Of a DNA stretch of 12,110 nucleotides, positions 1 through 7,412 are shown piece by piece. This DNA comes from Endomicrobium sp. (GTDB taxonomy: Bacteria; Elusimicrobiota; Endomicrobiia; Endomicrobiales; Endomicrobiaceae), in assembly GCA_031273885.1 (NCBI GenBank), contig JAISRA010000113.1, positions 1 through 12,110 on the forward strand, read 5' to 3'. Within the stretch, counting starts at the first letter, position 1; the number at the start of each line of letters is the position of its first letter. Both the position numbers and the translations under genes were made by a program. Below the pieces are notes generated by a model that was not told the DNA's origin, ran no database searches, and saw only the letters and a program-made list of their open reading frames with translations.

Positions 1-750
1 ATTAGCGAAAACATATTTTGTTAAAATTTGCCAATGAGAAAAACCACTTTGTTTTTTTACTGGGAGAATATCCTTACGATAAACCTCAATAGGAGGCAAC
101 CCCACAGAAGATGGCTTATCAGTAAGTGTAAAAAGCAACCAAACACCCGTTATAAGCCCGAGTATCCCCGGTATATAAAAAGCAGCACGCCAACATCCTG
201 CAGATATACAAAAACCAGCCAATATGCCTACAAGGGCTATACCCGCCATTTTAGAAGAACTAAACAATGTCCATACCGTGCCTCTTTCATTAGGCGAAAA
301 CCAGTACACTACCCCTTTTGCCATAGGAGGAAATCCCATAGACTGCAGTCCTCCGTTTATACCCCAGAAAAAAGCCAACAAAGGAAATGAAGGTAGAAAA
401 CCAAAAAAAATATTTATTATAGATGACCCAATCAATCCGAATGCCATAAAAGTTCTGATATTACACTTATCAGCAAGCATTCCGCTTGCAAATTTACCAA
501 TACCGTAGGTTACATACATAATTGAACCCAAGATACCGAAATTCATTTTTGTAATACCTAGCTCATTCATTAGAGAAGGTGCGGCATATGACAAATTTTT
601 GCGGGTAAAATAGTACATTAGATAACCAATATACATACCGACAAACATTTTAATACGCCAAAACTTGTACTGTTCTGCAATTTGCTTATCTTGCAACTGA
701 ACCTTTATGTCCGGCAGAGGGTTCATCCAATTAATAAATTTTGCTAGCAT
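1..750 (-). CDS. uhpC: Sugar-phosphate:phosphate antiporter, UhpC/GlpT family (5' part, cut by window edge)
   Basis: Reading leftward from ATG at 748-750, the frame is open without a stop for 250 codons to the window edge, so the C-terminal part lies outside. The N-terminus (INWMNPLPDI) is followed by hydrophobic helices typical of the major facilitator superfamily. Residues around 60-75 read YFTRKNLSYAAPSLM, matching the RKN segment after helix 1 of organophosphate:phosphate antiporters, where the arginine binds phosphate. NGGLQSMGFPP followed by FSPNERGTVW matches the helix 4-5 region of GlpT, UhpT and UhpC. Known members exchange inorganic phosphate for glycerol-3-phosphate or hexose-6-phosphate across the inner membrane. 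UhpC is my choice by overall resemblance; GlpT or UhpT specificity cannot be excluded. AGGGGAG lies just upstream of the ATG. The gene follows tRNA-Asp on the same strand. No break is visible in the part seen. Confidence 0.85.
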   Translation of the reverse strand, partial: MLAKFINWMNPLPDIKVQLQDKQIAEQYKFWRIKMFVGMYIGYLMYYFTRKNLSYAAPSLMNELGITKMNFGILGSIMYVTYGIGKFASGMLADKCNIRTFMAFGLIGSSIINIFFGFLPSFPLLAFFWGINGGLQSMGFPPMAKGVVYWFSPNERGTVWTLFSSSKMAGIALVGILAGFCISAGCWRAAFYIPGILGLITGVWLLFTLTDKPSSVGLPPIEVYRKDILPVKKQSGFSHWQILTKYVFAN

Positions 751-842
751 GTACTCCCCTAAACACAACATTTCTCCCAGGGAGGAAAATTTTTGTGTAC
801 GTATAATTATTAATATATTAATGATACTTTAAATTCTAAAAA

Positions 843-918
843 CGGGGACGACGGGATTTGAACCCGCGATCTCTGCCTTGACAGGGCAGTGTGTTAAACC
901 AGGCTACACTACATCCCC
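843..918 (-). tRNA. tRNA-Asp (anticodon GTC)
   Basis: The reverse complement folds as a complete 76-nt cloverleaf. The acceptor stem pairs GGGGATG with CGTCCCC. The D-stem pairs GTGT with ACAC around a loop containing GG. The anticodon stem pairs CTGCC with GGCAG around loop CTGTCAA, giving anticodon GTC. The variable loop is five bases, and the T-arm has loop TTCAAAT. The discriminator base is G, as expected for bacterial tRNA-Asp. The 3' CCA is not encoded (the sequence runs into TTTTTAG), so it must be added by nucleotidyltransferase. A near-consensus promoter lies directly upstream. Confidence 0.97.
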
Positions 919-933
919 AAAATATACTTAAGT

Positions 934-962
934 ATTATAACAGAAAAATGAAAAAAAATCAA
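934..962 (-). promoter_or_regulatory. Promoter of tRNA-Asp
   Basis: On the minus strand, TTGATT (957-962) and a perfect TATAAT (934-939) are separated by 17 bases. Transcription would start near 927, leaving a leader of about eight bases before the tRNA. The -35 element overlaps the T-tract of the terminator that ends the glyA transcript, so the two units are packed end to end. Confidence 0.7.
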
Positions 963-995
963 ATTCCCATATCCGTATACAAATACGGAAATTTG
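951..995 (-). terminator. Rho-independent terminator after glyA
   Basis: In the leftward direction, CAAATTTCC can pair with GGGAATTTG in nine pairs including one T-G. Alternatively an inner seven-pair stem TCCGTAT/ATACGGA with a four-base loop can form. The structure is followed at once by ATTTTTTTT (A-run at 951-958 on the plus strand). Hairpin plus U-run is the classical intrinsic terminator layout. It would end the rsmI/argC/argJ/tsaC/glyA-direction transcript before tRNA-Asp. Confidence 0.75.
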
Positions 996-1167
996 ATTTA
1001 GGAATTTTTTGAGTGTATAACTTGCAAAGTTAACATAAAGTAAACGAAGGCTTTATCCCCCAACATAAAACATATCTTACATATTTGAGAAATAACTCCA
1101 ACCGCAGTTTTTATCATTTATTCTTAATATTTAATATCAGTTAAAGTTAGTTCACACATTAATTAGA
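996..1167. other. Intergenic stretch between glyA and its terminator, possible remnant
   Basis: These 172 bases lie downstream of glyA. The only open frame is leftward, ATG at 1115-1117 to TAA at 998-1000 (39 codons, beginning MIKTAVGVIS). It has no convincing ribosome-binding site and I recognise no family. It is either chance or the residue of a lost gene. No RNA gene is visible. Confidence 0.3.
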
Positions 1168-2418
1168 TCAATATTCCAATCCTTCATACAACGGGAATTT
1201 TTGACATAATTTTAACATATCAGTTTTGACCTCTAAAATCAATTTTTCATTGCTAATATTTTTAAGAACCATGACTATTGCTTCAGCTATTTCCACCATT
1301 TCAGACTCTTTCATTCCTCTTGTGGTAACAGCCGGAGAACCAATTCTTATCCCCGATGTAATCGCAGGTTTTTCAGGGTCGTAAGGTATTCCATTTTTAT
1401 TTAAAGTTATTCCCGCCTTTTCCAAAGCTTCCTGAGCATCTTTCCCTTTAACGCTCAAAGGTCTTAGATCAACTAAAAACACATGAGAATCGGTACCGCC
1501 TGAAACAATTTTCAAACCACTTTTTCCCAAAGCTTCAGCAAGCTTTTTTGCATTATTTAAAACTTGTTTTTGGTATTTTTTAAATTCAGGTTTGAGAGCT
1601 TCACCAAAAGCAACGGCTTTTGCGGCTATAACATGCATTAAAGGACCTCCTTGCTCACCTGGGAAAACAGCGGAATTAATCTTTTTTGCAAATTCCTCAT
1701 TATTTGTAAGAATCAAACCACCACGCGGACCACGAAGTGTTTTATGAGTCGTACTGGTAGTAACGTCCGCATACCATACAGGAGACGGATAAACACCAGC
1801 AGCTACCAACCCCGCATAATGAGCCATATCAGTCATGTGGTAAGAGCCTATCATTTTTGAAATATCACTTATCTTTTTCCAATCCCAAATTCTTGAATAT
1901 GCACTGGCGCCACTTATTATTAACTTAGGTTTATATTTTAAAGCAAGCTCTTCCATTTCATCATAATTTATACAACCTGTCTTTTCATCAACTGTATAAG
2001 AAATTATATTAAACCACCTGCCAGAAACATTGAACGGACTACCGTGTGTCAAGTGTCCACCATGTGACAGATTAAGACCCATAATAGTATCACCGGGTTT
2101 TAAAAGAGCAAGCAACACGGCAAAATTTGCTTGCGCACCTGAATGAGGTTGCACATTTGCAAATTTAACATTAAAAAGTTCTTTTGCTCTCTCTATTGCT
2201 AAACCTTCAGCTACATCAACAACTTCACATCCACCGTAGTATCTCTTTCCTGGATATCCTTCGGCGTACTTATTTGTAAGGCAAGACCCTTGAGCTTCCA
2301 TAACAGCCTGCGAAGTTATATTTTCTGAAGCTATAAGCTCTATAGTTTCCCTTTGTCTTTTAAGTTCGTCAACCACTGCATAATAAATTTTAACATCATT
2401 TTTTTTTAAATTTTTCAT
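1168..2418 (-). CDS. glyA: Serine hydroxymethyltransferase
   Basis: A pyridoxal-phosphate enzyme of the cytoplasm that converts serine and tetrahydrofolate to glycine and methylene-tetrahydrofolate, the main source of one-carbon units. The 416-residue protein carries IELIASEN, the [16 protein letters not shown] signature, [10 protein letters not shown], and [13 protein letters not shown] with the cofactor-contacting Asp (about 197). [12 protein letters not shown] carries the Schiff-base Lys (about 226), followed by VSGGTDSH and SGIRIGSPA. Length matches the family. I chose ATG at 2416-2418 because GGAG lies six bases upstream and the protein then begins MKNLKKND, as relatives do. ATGs at 2430 and 2442 are in frame but poorly served by a ribosome site. 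It lies 31 bases after the tsaC stop, probably in one operon, and ends before a hairpin terminator. Confidence 0.97.
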   Translation of the reverse strand: MKNLKKNDVKIYYAVVDELKRQRETIELIASENITSQAVMEAQGSCLTNKYAEGYPGKRYYGGCEVVDVAEGLAIERAKELFNVKFANVQPHSGAQANFAVLLALLKPGDTIMGLNLSHGGHLTHGSPFNVSGRWFNIISYTVDEKTGCINYDEMEELALKYKPKLIISGASAYSRIWDWKKISDISKMIGSYHMTDMAHYAGLVAAGVYPSPVWYADVTTSTTHKTLRGPRGGLILTNNEEFAKKINSAVFPGEQGGPLMHVIAAKAVAFGEALKPEFKKYQKQVLNNAKKLAEALGKSGLKIVSGGTDSHVFLVDLRPLSVKGKDAQEALEKAGITLNKNGIPYDPEKPAITSGIRIGSPAVTTRGMKESEMVEIAEAIVMVLKNISNEKLILEVKTDMLKLCQKFPLYEGLEY

Positions 2419-2424
2419 TATATT

Positions 2425-2428
2425 CTCC
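2425..2428 (-). promoter_or_regulatory. Ribosome-binding site deciding the glyA start
   Basis: GGAG on the minus strand, six bases before the ATG at 2416-2418. An AGGAG further upstream is only three bases from the ATG at 2430, and nothing suitable precedes the ATG at 2442. Confidence 0.5.
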
Positions 2429-2449
2429 ATATTCTCCTGCATTTTTATA

Positions 2450-3067
2450 TCATATATATTTTGATAACTTCCTTATATCCAAACAACCTTTACGAATAAT
2501 AACATATGGAAACTGCACCATATCTACAACGGTAGATTCAAAAGAAAACATGCATTGACCACCATCAACTATAATATCTACTATTCCATCAAACTCTAAT
2601 GCTTCGCTTATATTTTTGGCGCTTTTTTTGTTCGATAAATTTACAGAAGTCGTAAAAATAGGTACACCTATTTCATTCAACAAATTTAACATAAACCTAT
2701 TGTCAGGAATTCTTACCCCTAAATCTTTCCTGCCTCCGGATACAATTTTTCCTATTTTTGTTGTAGAAAATATCAGAGTGAGCTGCCCGGGCCAAAATTT
2801 TTCGGCAACTGCAAGCGCTCTTTTGGGAATTTCGACAAGAAGTTTAGCATTTTCAATATTATTAGTCATTAAAATAAAAGGCCTTTCAAGATTTCTGTCT
2901 TTAATCTTATATAACATTTTTTGAGATTCTATATTAAAAGCATTAACAGCAAATCCATAAACCGTTTCAGTAGGAACAATAGCTATTCCACCGCTTTTTA
3001 TTATTTCGGCAGTTTTTTTATAAGAGTTGCTGTCTTGTTCTAATATTTTTAAAGTTCGTCTGCACAT
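2450..3067 (-). CDS. tsaC: L-threonylcarbamoyladenylate synthase (YrdC/Sua5 domain)
   Basis: Makes threonylcarbamoyl-AMP from threonine, bicarbonate and ATP, the first step of the t6A37 modification of ANN-decoding tRNAs. The 205-residue protein is a single YrdC domain: [18 protein letters not shown] near the N-terminus, [12 protein letters not shown] (the conserved Lys/Arg patch), [29 protein letters not shown] (equivalent to the usual TSANxSG) and ESTVVDM near the C-terminus. Length fits the short TsaC form; the extra C-terminal Sua5 domain is absent. VN in place of AN and N in place of G in the TSANxSG motif are mild departures. A G-rich GGGGG lies about nine bases before the ATG. It sits between argJ (68-base gap) and glyA (31 bases) on the same strand. 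Confidence 0.93.
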   Translation of the reverse strand: MCRRTLKILEQDSNSYKKTAEIIKSGGIAIVPTETVYGFAVNAFNIESQKMLYKIKDRNLERPFILMTNNIENAKLLVEIPKRALAVAEKFWPGQLTLIFSTTKIGKIVSGGRKDLGVRIPDNRFMLNLLNEIGVPIFTTSVNLSNKKSAKNISEALEFDGIVDIIVDGGQCMFSFESTVVDMVQFPYVIIRKGCLDIRKLSKYI

Positions 3068-3135
3068 GCTTTTAAACCCCCGTCACACTGGACTGCACAA
3101 CGACAAATAATTTTAGATTAAAAATGCATGGTTAG

Positions 3136-4338
3136 TTAGCTCCTGTAATTGCCGTTTATTTTGACATATTCATACGAAAAATCACATGTATAATAATTGC
3201 TTGTTTCTTTTCCTGTTTTTAGATCTATAACCACTTTAATTTCTTTTTTAAGCAACGATTTTTTCGCTGCTTTTTCAGAAAAATTTAAAGCAAAACCGTT
3301 TCTAAAAGTATGTATTCCGCCGATATATATATCAACCTTTCTAAGATCAAAATTTACGCCTGCTCTACCTGCAGCTGCAAGAACTCTGCCCCAGTTTGCA
3401 TCTGCTCCAAACATTGCAGTTTTAAAAAGAGGAGAAGTAGCAACTGTTGAAGCTATAAGTTTCGCATCTCTTTTAGTTTTAGCATTTTTTACTTCAATTT
3501 CAATAAATTTTGTCGCGCCTTCACCATCTTTTGCCATAGATTTTGCAAGATCTAAAGTAAGTCCATCAAACGTTTTTATAAAATTTTCAAGATCAATTTT
3601 TGACAATTTTCCCGCACCACTTTGTCCGTTTGCCAAAACTATAACGGTATCATTTGTCGACGTATCTCCGTCAACAGACACACAATTAAAAGATTTTTCT
3701 ACAGAATTTCCCAATATTTTTTGAAGCAACTTATTGTCTATTTCAGCATCTGTTAAAATAAATGAGAGCATTGTTGCATGAAGCCCTTGCAAATTAGGGT
3801 GTATCATACCTACGCCTTTTGCGCAACCCCAAATTTTTATTTCGCTGTTTTTAACTTTAATTCTTTTACTTACTTTTTTTACAACAGTATCTGTTGTCAT
3901 TGTTGCAAGCACAGCATCATTTTCATTTTTTAAAGACACGCCGATACTATTTTTTAATAATTTAATGCTCGATTCAAATTTGATTTTTGAAATATTAAGG
4001 TATTGGCCTATAATGCCTGTAGAAGCACATAATATTGAACCAGGCATTATATTGAAAGCTTTTTCTACCGACGAACACATATCCTCCGCGGCTTTTTTAC
4101 CTTTCGTACCTGTACATGCATTGGCACATCCTGAATTTGCTATAACGCCAAAAAATTTCTTGTTTTTATGCAATCTCTCAATATCTACAAGAACAGGTGC
4201 AGCTTTTGCAACACTTTGTGTAAACATACCAGCTACATTTGCAGGTGTATCTGAAATAAAAAGAGCCAAATCCTTTTTTCCTTCTTTTTTTGATAACCCG
4301 CTGCGTATTCCACCAACTTTAAAACCTTTTGGAAGCAT
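3136..4338 (-). CDS. argJ: Glutamate N-acetyltransferase / amino-acid acetyltransferase ArgJ
   Basis: Transfers the acetyl group of N-acetylornithine to glutamate in the cyclic arginine pathway, and in some bacteria also uses acetyl-CoA. ArgJ is an N-terminal-nucleophile enzyme that cuts itself before a Thr. The 400-residue protein shows ANSGCANACTG, ASTGIIG (oxyanion-hole region), KGVGMIHPN, ATMLSF containing the predicted nucleophile Thr189, DGDTSTNDT, FGADANWGRV, and a C-terminal YVKINGNYRS typical of the family end. Family members usually read HPNMATML. Here the sequence is HPN-LQGLH-ATML, four residues longer just before the Ala-Thr cut site, in an otherwise intact gene. GGAGGAG overlaps the argC stop and lies ten bases before the ATG. 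The argC-argJ gap is 16 bases, so the two are co-transcribed. Confidence 0.96.
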   Translation of the reverse strand: MLPKGFKVGGIRSGLSKKEGKKDLALFISDTPANVAGMFTQSVAKAAPVLVDIERLHKNKKFFGVIANSGCANACTGTKGKKAAEDMCSSVEKAFNIMPGSILCASTGIIGQYLNISKIKFESSIKLLKNSIGVSLKNENDAVLATMTTDTVVKKVSKRIKVKNSEIKIWGCAKGVGMIHPNLQGLHATMLSFILTDAEIDNKLLQKILGNSVEKSFNCVSVDGDTSTNDTVIVLANGQSGAGKLSKIDLENFIKTFDGLTLDLAKSMAKDGEGATKFIEIEVKNAKTKRDAKLIASTVATSPLFKTAMFGADANWGRVLAAAGRAGVNFDLRKVDIYIGGIHTFRNGFALNFSEKAAKKSLLKKEIKVVIDLKTGKETSNYYTCDFSYEYVKINGNYRS

Positions 4339-4348
4339 TTATTAGTTT

Positions 4349-4355
4349 CTCCTCC
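4349..4355 (-). promoter_or_regulatory. Ribosome-binding site of argJ, overlapping the argC stop
   Basis: GGAGGAG on the minus strand, ten bases before the argJ ATG. Its first base is the last base of the argC TAG, which suggests that translation of the two genes is linked. Confidence 0.6.
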
Positions 4356-5380
4356 TAAGTTAATCCTGCAGTTTCAGGCAACTTAAATATAATATTCATA
4401 TTCTGCACCGCCTGTCCTGAAGCACCTTTAATTAAGTTATCTATAACTGAAATTATAATAAGTCTATCTGTCCTCTCATCGACTTTCATGCTTATTTCAC
4501 AATAGTTTGTATTTACAACATCTCTTATTCCCGGCATTACGTCCTCATCTAAAATCTTTATAAATTGTCTGCCTCTATAAAATTCTTTAAATTTTTCGAT
4601 TATTACATTTGTTGGAACATACTTTTTAAGATTTAAATAAATCGTAGAAAGCATCCCCCTTTCAACAGGTATAATATGGGGCGTAAAATTTATTATCACA
4701 TCTTCACCGGATAAAATTGAAAGTTCCTGCTCTATTTCTGGAACGTGCCTGTGACTGCTTGCAATTTTATATGCTCTAAAATTCGGGTGTTCATTATCAA
4801 AATATTTCTGTGAGCTTTTCCTGCCTGCACCTGAAATACCACTTTTAGAATCTATTATTATTCCTTGTAAATCTACAAGATCCATCATTGCAAGAACTGG
4901 AGCGCAGCCTAAAGCAACAGTCGTAGGATAACAGCCCGGGTTGGCAACTAAAAAAGCTTCTTTTATTTCATCAGCGTTAAGTTCTGGCAAACCATAAACT
5001 GCCTGATTTATATATTCTTTTGCGCTGTGATTCACTTTATACCATTTCTCATAAACTTTAGGATTTTTTAATCTAAAATCAGCAGATAAATCTATAACTT
5101 TAACCCCTGCATCGACAAGATCTGGAACTATTCTGAAAGCAACTGCATGAGGTAAAGCAAGAAATACAACATCACAATTATTTGCAATTTTTTTTGTGTC
5201 AAAAGCTTCTATTTTTAAACTTAAAAAAGCAAAATGCGGGTATAAATCTTTTAAATATCTTTCGTTTGAAAAACTTCTACCGTAGAGTCCTGTTATTTTT
5301 ACACTTGGATGTTTTAAAAGAATTTTTAAAAGTTCTTCCCCTGTATATCCTGTTACACCCACAATTCCTACTCTGATCAT
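4355..5380 (-). CDS. argC: N-acetyl-gamma-glutamyl-phosphate reductase
   Basis: NADPH-dependent reduction of N-acetylglutamyl-phosphate to the semialdehyde, the third step of arginine synthesis. The 341-residue protein starts with the dinucleotide-binding loop [10 protein letters not shown] (5-14). It continues with [20 protein letters not shown], and NPGCYPT carrying the catalytic Cys150. [20 protein letters not shown] with the catalytic His212, and [12 protein letters not shown] follow, with [18 protein letters not shown] near the C-terminus. Length is normal and nothing is missing. GGAG lies five bases before the ATG. It leads directly into argJ (16 bases). Upstream, a 47-codon frame ends in TGA overlapping this ATG (ATGA). 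argB, argD and the remaining arginine genes are not in this window. Confidence 0.97.
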   Translation of the reverse strand: MIRVGIVGVTGYTGEELLKILLKHPSVKITGLYGRSFSNERYLKDLYPHFAFLSLKIEAFDTKKIANNCDVVFLALPHAVAFRIVPDLVDAGVKVIDLSADFRLKNPKVYEKWYKVNHSAKEYINQAVYGLPELNADEIKEAFLVANPGCYPTTVALGCAPVLAMMDLVDLQGIIIDSKSGISGAGRKSSQKYFDNEHPNFRAYKIASSHRHVPEIEQELSILSGEDVIINFTPHIIPVERGMLSTIYLNLKKYVPTNVIIEKFKEFYRGRQFIKILDEDVMPGIRDVVNTNYCEISMKVDERTDRLIIISVIDNLIKGASGQAVQNMNIIFKLPETAGLT

Positions 5381-5520
5381 CTTTTCTCCAGTACACTAAT
5401 AATATCATCACTTAAAAAAATACTCTTGACTTTACCCAAGTGGCCATATTTTTCAATAACGTTACTTCCAGGAGCACACTTAATCACCACTGCAACCCAC
5501 ATCACTAAATTACTGTTCAT
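5377..5520 (-). CDS. Small open frame of unknown function, stop overlapping argC start
   Basis: Leftward ATG at 5518-5520 opens a 47-codon frame starting [12 protein letters not shown] and ending SVLEKR. Its TGA overlaps the argC ATG in the ATGA arrangement often seen between coupled genes. No strong ribosome site precedes the ATG. The frame extends nine codons upstream of the ATG to a TGA. I recognise no family. It may be a leader or coupling peptide, the tail of a decayed gene, or chance. The middle is hydrophobic and the second half basic. The rest of the argC-rsmI gap (to 5587) holds a six-pair inverted repeat ATAAGC/GCTTAT (5550-5569) without a T-tract. Confidence 0.25.
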   Translation of the reverse strand: MNSNLVMWVAVVIKCAPGSNVIEKYGHLGKVKSIFLSDDIISVLEKR

Positions 5521-5587
5521 TACTTGATCTATTTTGTTGCAGTACCCTCATAAGCAAGACGACGCTTATTACACCCCTTTTCATTCT

Positions 5588-6289
5588 TCACTCCGGTTGA
5601 TCGTTTTGTGAGGATAGAGGGGATATCAAAACAACAAATTCGCCAAATAAATTCTGTCTGTTTTTAATATTTTCTAATACTTCTTTTGCTGTGCCTCTTA
5701 TAAACTCTTCAAATTTTTTTGTTATTTCTCTTGCAAGACAAACTTTAACATTCTCACCAAACAATTCTGAGCATATTCCAACAGTTTTAAGTATTCTGTA
5801 CGGCGATTCGTAAAAAACAATAGTTTTTTTTAGATTTATAAGCTCGACAAGCTCTTTTTTCATTTTACCAAGTTTTCTTTTTAAAAATCCACAAAATATA
5901 AAACCATTTATTGGAAGACCTGAACTTACAAGAGCAGTAATCATGGCGCTCGCACCTGGCAAAACTTCAAGTTTTATTCCCTTATCGATCACTCCATTCA
6001 CTAAAACATAGCCCGGATCTGAAATCCCAGGAGTTCCTGCATCTGAAATAAGAGCAACCTTCTTACCGTTTGACAATTTACCCAATATCTTTCCAAGTCT
6101 GTACCGCTCATTATAAGAGTAAAAACTTATAAGGGGTTTAGAAATCCCAAAATGTGACAAAAGCTTTAAACTCTGTCTTGTGTCTTCACAGGCAATCAAA
6201 TCACATTCTTTGAGAACTCGTAGAGCTCTGAGAGTTATATCTTCGAGATTTCCTATGGGAGTTGGAACTATATATAAAATACCGTTCAT
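5588..6289 (-). CDS. rsmI: 16S rRNA (cytidine-1402-2'-O)-methyltransferase
   Basis: SAM-dependent methyltransferase of the tetrapyrrole-methylase fold that 2'-O-methylates C1402 in the decoding centre of 16S rRNA. The 233-residue protein shows LYIVPTPIGNLEDITLRAL at the N-terminus, CEDTR, ISDAGTPGISDPG (SAM-binding loop), VLPGASAMITALVSSGLP, FCGFLKRK and FYESPYRI in family order. LAREITKKFEEFIRGT and GEFVVLI follow, closing the catalytic domain. It is about 50 residues shorter than E. coli RsmI (286), so the small C-terminal domain is absent; many short RsmI proteins look like this. No clear ribosome site precedes the ATG. A TATTAT at 6307-6312 on the minus strand could be its -10 element, giving a very short leader. 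It diverges from the dprA remains. Confidence 0.95.
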   Translation of the reverse strand: MNGILYIVPTPIGNLEDITLRALRVLKECDLIACEDTRQSLKLLSHFGISKPLISFYSYNERYRLGKILGKLSNGKKVALISDAGTPGISDPGYVLVNGVIDKGIKLEVLPGASAMITALVSSGLPINGFIFCGFLKRKLGKMKKELVELINLKKTIVFYESPYRILKTVGICSELFGENVKVCLAREITKKFEEFIRGTAKEVLENIKNRQNLFGEFVVLISPLSSQNDQPE

Positions 6290-6498
6290 TCACGATTGAC
6301 AAACTTATAATACATTTTCAGCTGTATTCTTGAAAATTTTTTAATAAACATAAAAATTGTATCTTTTGAAAGTATAACAACTTTTTCGTTGCATGTTTTT
6401 GGCTACTTGAAAACTGTATTCAAAATCCCATCTGCAGTAATCATAAAATTCCATAAAATATTATATTCTGTTATTGGGATGATTTTATAACTTTCTGA
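6290..6498. other. Gap between rsmI and dprA remains; no gene recognised
   Basis: The divergent promoter region of rsmI lies at the left side. A rightward frame without stops runs from 6311 to 6487 (59 codons, hydrophobic) but has no ATG near its start. A leftward 34-codon frame starts at 6454. Neither resembles a family I know. Decayed coding sequence is possible but not demonstrated. No hairpin terminator or RNA gene is visible. Confidence 0.35.
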
Positions 6499-6511
6499 AT
6501 TGACAGTCAAT
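6499..6511. promoter_or_regulatory. Perfect 13-base palindrome upstream of the dprA promoter
   Basis: ATTGAC-A-GTCAAT is a perfect 6+1+6 inverted repeat, lying eight bases before the -35 box of the dprA promoter and itself containing a TTGACA. The position and symmetry suit an operator, but no known regulator can be named. Confidence 0.3.
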
Positions 6512-6519
6512 GCAAAATT

Positions 6520-6549
6520 TTGACAATTTTTCAATAATTTGTTTACAAT
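6520..6549 (+). promoter_or_regulatory. Sigma-70-like promoter still standing in front of the dprA pseudogene
   Basis: TTGACA (6520-6525, consensus) and TACAAT (6544-6549, five of six) are separated by 18 bases. The predicted start falls at about 6556, just where recognisable DprA coding begins. Confidence 0.5.
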
Positions 6550-6557
6550 AACTTTTT

Positions 6558-7387
6558 AACGAACTAAAAAGTTTTGTCTTTATTTAAGATCCTTGTGGTT
6601 ACAGTTACCGGTATATCAAGATTTTTCAGATTGTTTGAAAGATTTGGCAGTGCAAAATCTATTCTTAAAGCAAAAAAGAGATTATATCCGTTGAGAAGGT
6701 ATAGGGTTTGCAAAAACTACTTACAATTTTATAGATTACTCAGGTAAAGTGAAAACTTGAACTTGCAGAAAAAAAGTAATAACAATATTATATATTATCA
6801 TTGTTTTTTACTATGACAGAGTTTATTTTTCATATTAAAAGTAATATATTTGAGAAACAATCTTGATTCATATCCATATCATAGTAGATTCAAGAAAAAC
6901 AAGTAATTACGGTAAAATGACGGCGTATTTTGCAAAAAGAAAAGTAACCATTGTTTTAGATCTTGCACAAGTAGTGTCGACACACATTACTATTTTTGAA
7001 AATTAATCAAGAGCTATAACCGTTTAGATAACAGGCTATTTATAAATTATTCATATGTCAAAAGGAACAAATTAACTTATACAAAACGGTGCTTTTATTG
7101 CGTTAAATCAACAAACTATGGAGATCATCTTGACTATGACCATCAAAAGATAAAATTGAAATGACAAATAATATAACCAAGCCTAGGTAAGTTTGAACTT
7201 GCTGTTCTCTTAATTTGATAGAAAACGACAGTATTGGACTAAACGACTATCGCTGAATTTGATTGCACAGAAATTAAACATAGATATCGATATTTCGGCA
7301 ACATGACATCGATACTTTCTAACCTTGAAAAGAATGATTTATAAAAACAATACGGGGCAAGTATATATTAAGGGTACATTAAGATAA
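6558..7387 (+). pseudogene. dprA: Decayed dprA (DNA-processing protein A), stops, frameshifts and internal deletion
   Basis: DprA loads RecA on incoming single strands during natural transformation. Its remains can be read across all three forward frames. NELKSFVFI begins at about 6558. GISRFFRLFERFGSAKSIL, at about 6610-6670, is the N-terminal helix-hairpin-helix region. ELAEKK then shifts frame into VITI. FHIKSNIFEKQ precedes a stop. SRKTSNYGKMTAYFAK and VTIVLDLAQVVSTH match the Rossmann segment SRKxSxYG...IVSGLAxGVDTxAH (about 6880-6990). RAITV is followed by TAG at 7025. SKGTN-stop-LIQNGA is the GTNxLIxxGA motif (7058-7090). AQKLNIDI, SILSNLEKNDL and GQVYIKGTLR belong to the C-terminal winged helix and end at TAA 7385-7387. 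About 100 residues, including the RNRIIS/SGSLIT region, are missing around 7025-7057. The total is about 830 bases against roughly 1,100 for an intact gene. dprA directly before topA is a common order. Confidence 0.88.
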
Positions 7388-7412
7388 TGCCATAAATAAA
7401 GTAAAAAATTAG

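Noticed and set aside
28..508. Two rightward open frames of 120 and 94 codons near the left edge
   Set aside because: They lie antisense to the uhpC-like gene, whose minus-strand frame reads an unbroken, family-like membrane protein; the rightward products look like low-complexity reverse translations.
809..822. Perfect palindrome ATTAATATATTAAT upstream of the uhpC-like gene
   Set aside because: It consists only of A and T in a very AT-rich gap, so such symmetry is likely by chance; an operator role cannot be supported.
3197..4345. Rightward frames of 175 and 126 codons over argJ
   Set aside because: They are antisense to a gene with full ArgJ motifs and have no ribosome site or recognisable domain.
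5550..5569. Inverted repeat ATAAGC/GCTTAT after rsmI as a terminator
   Set aside because: The stem is only six pairs with an eight-base loop, and no T-tract follows on either strand.
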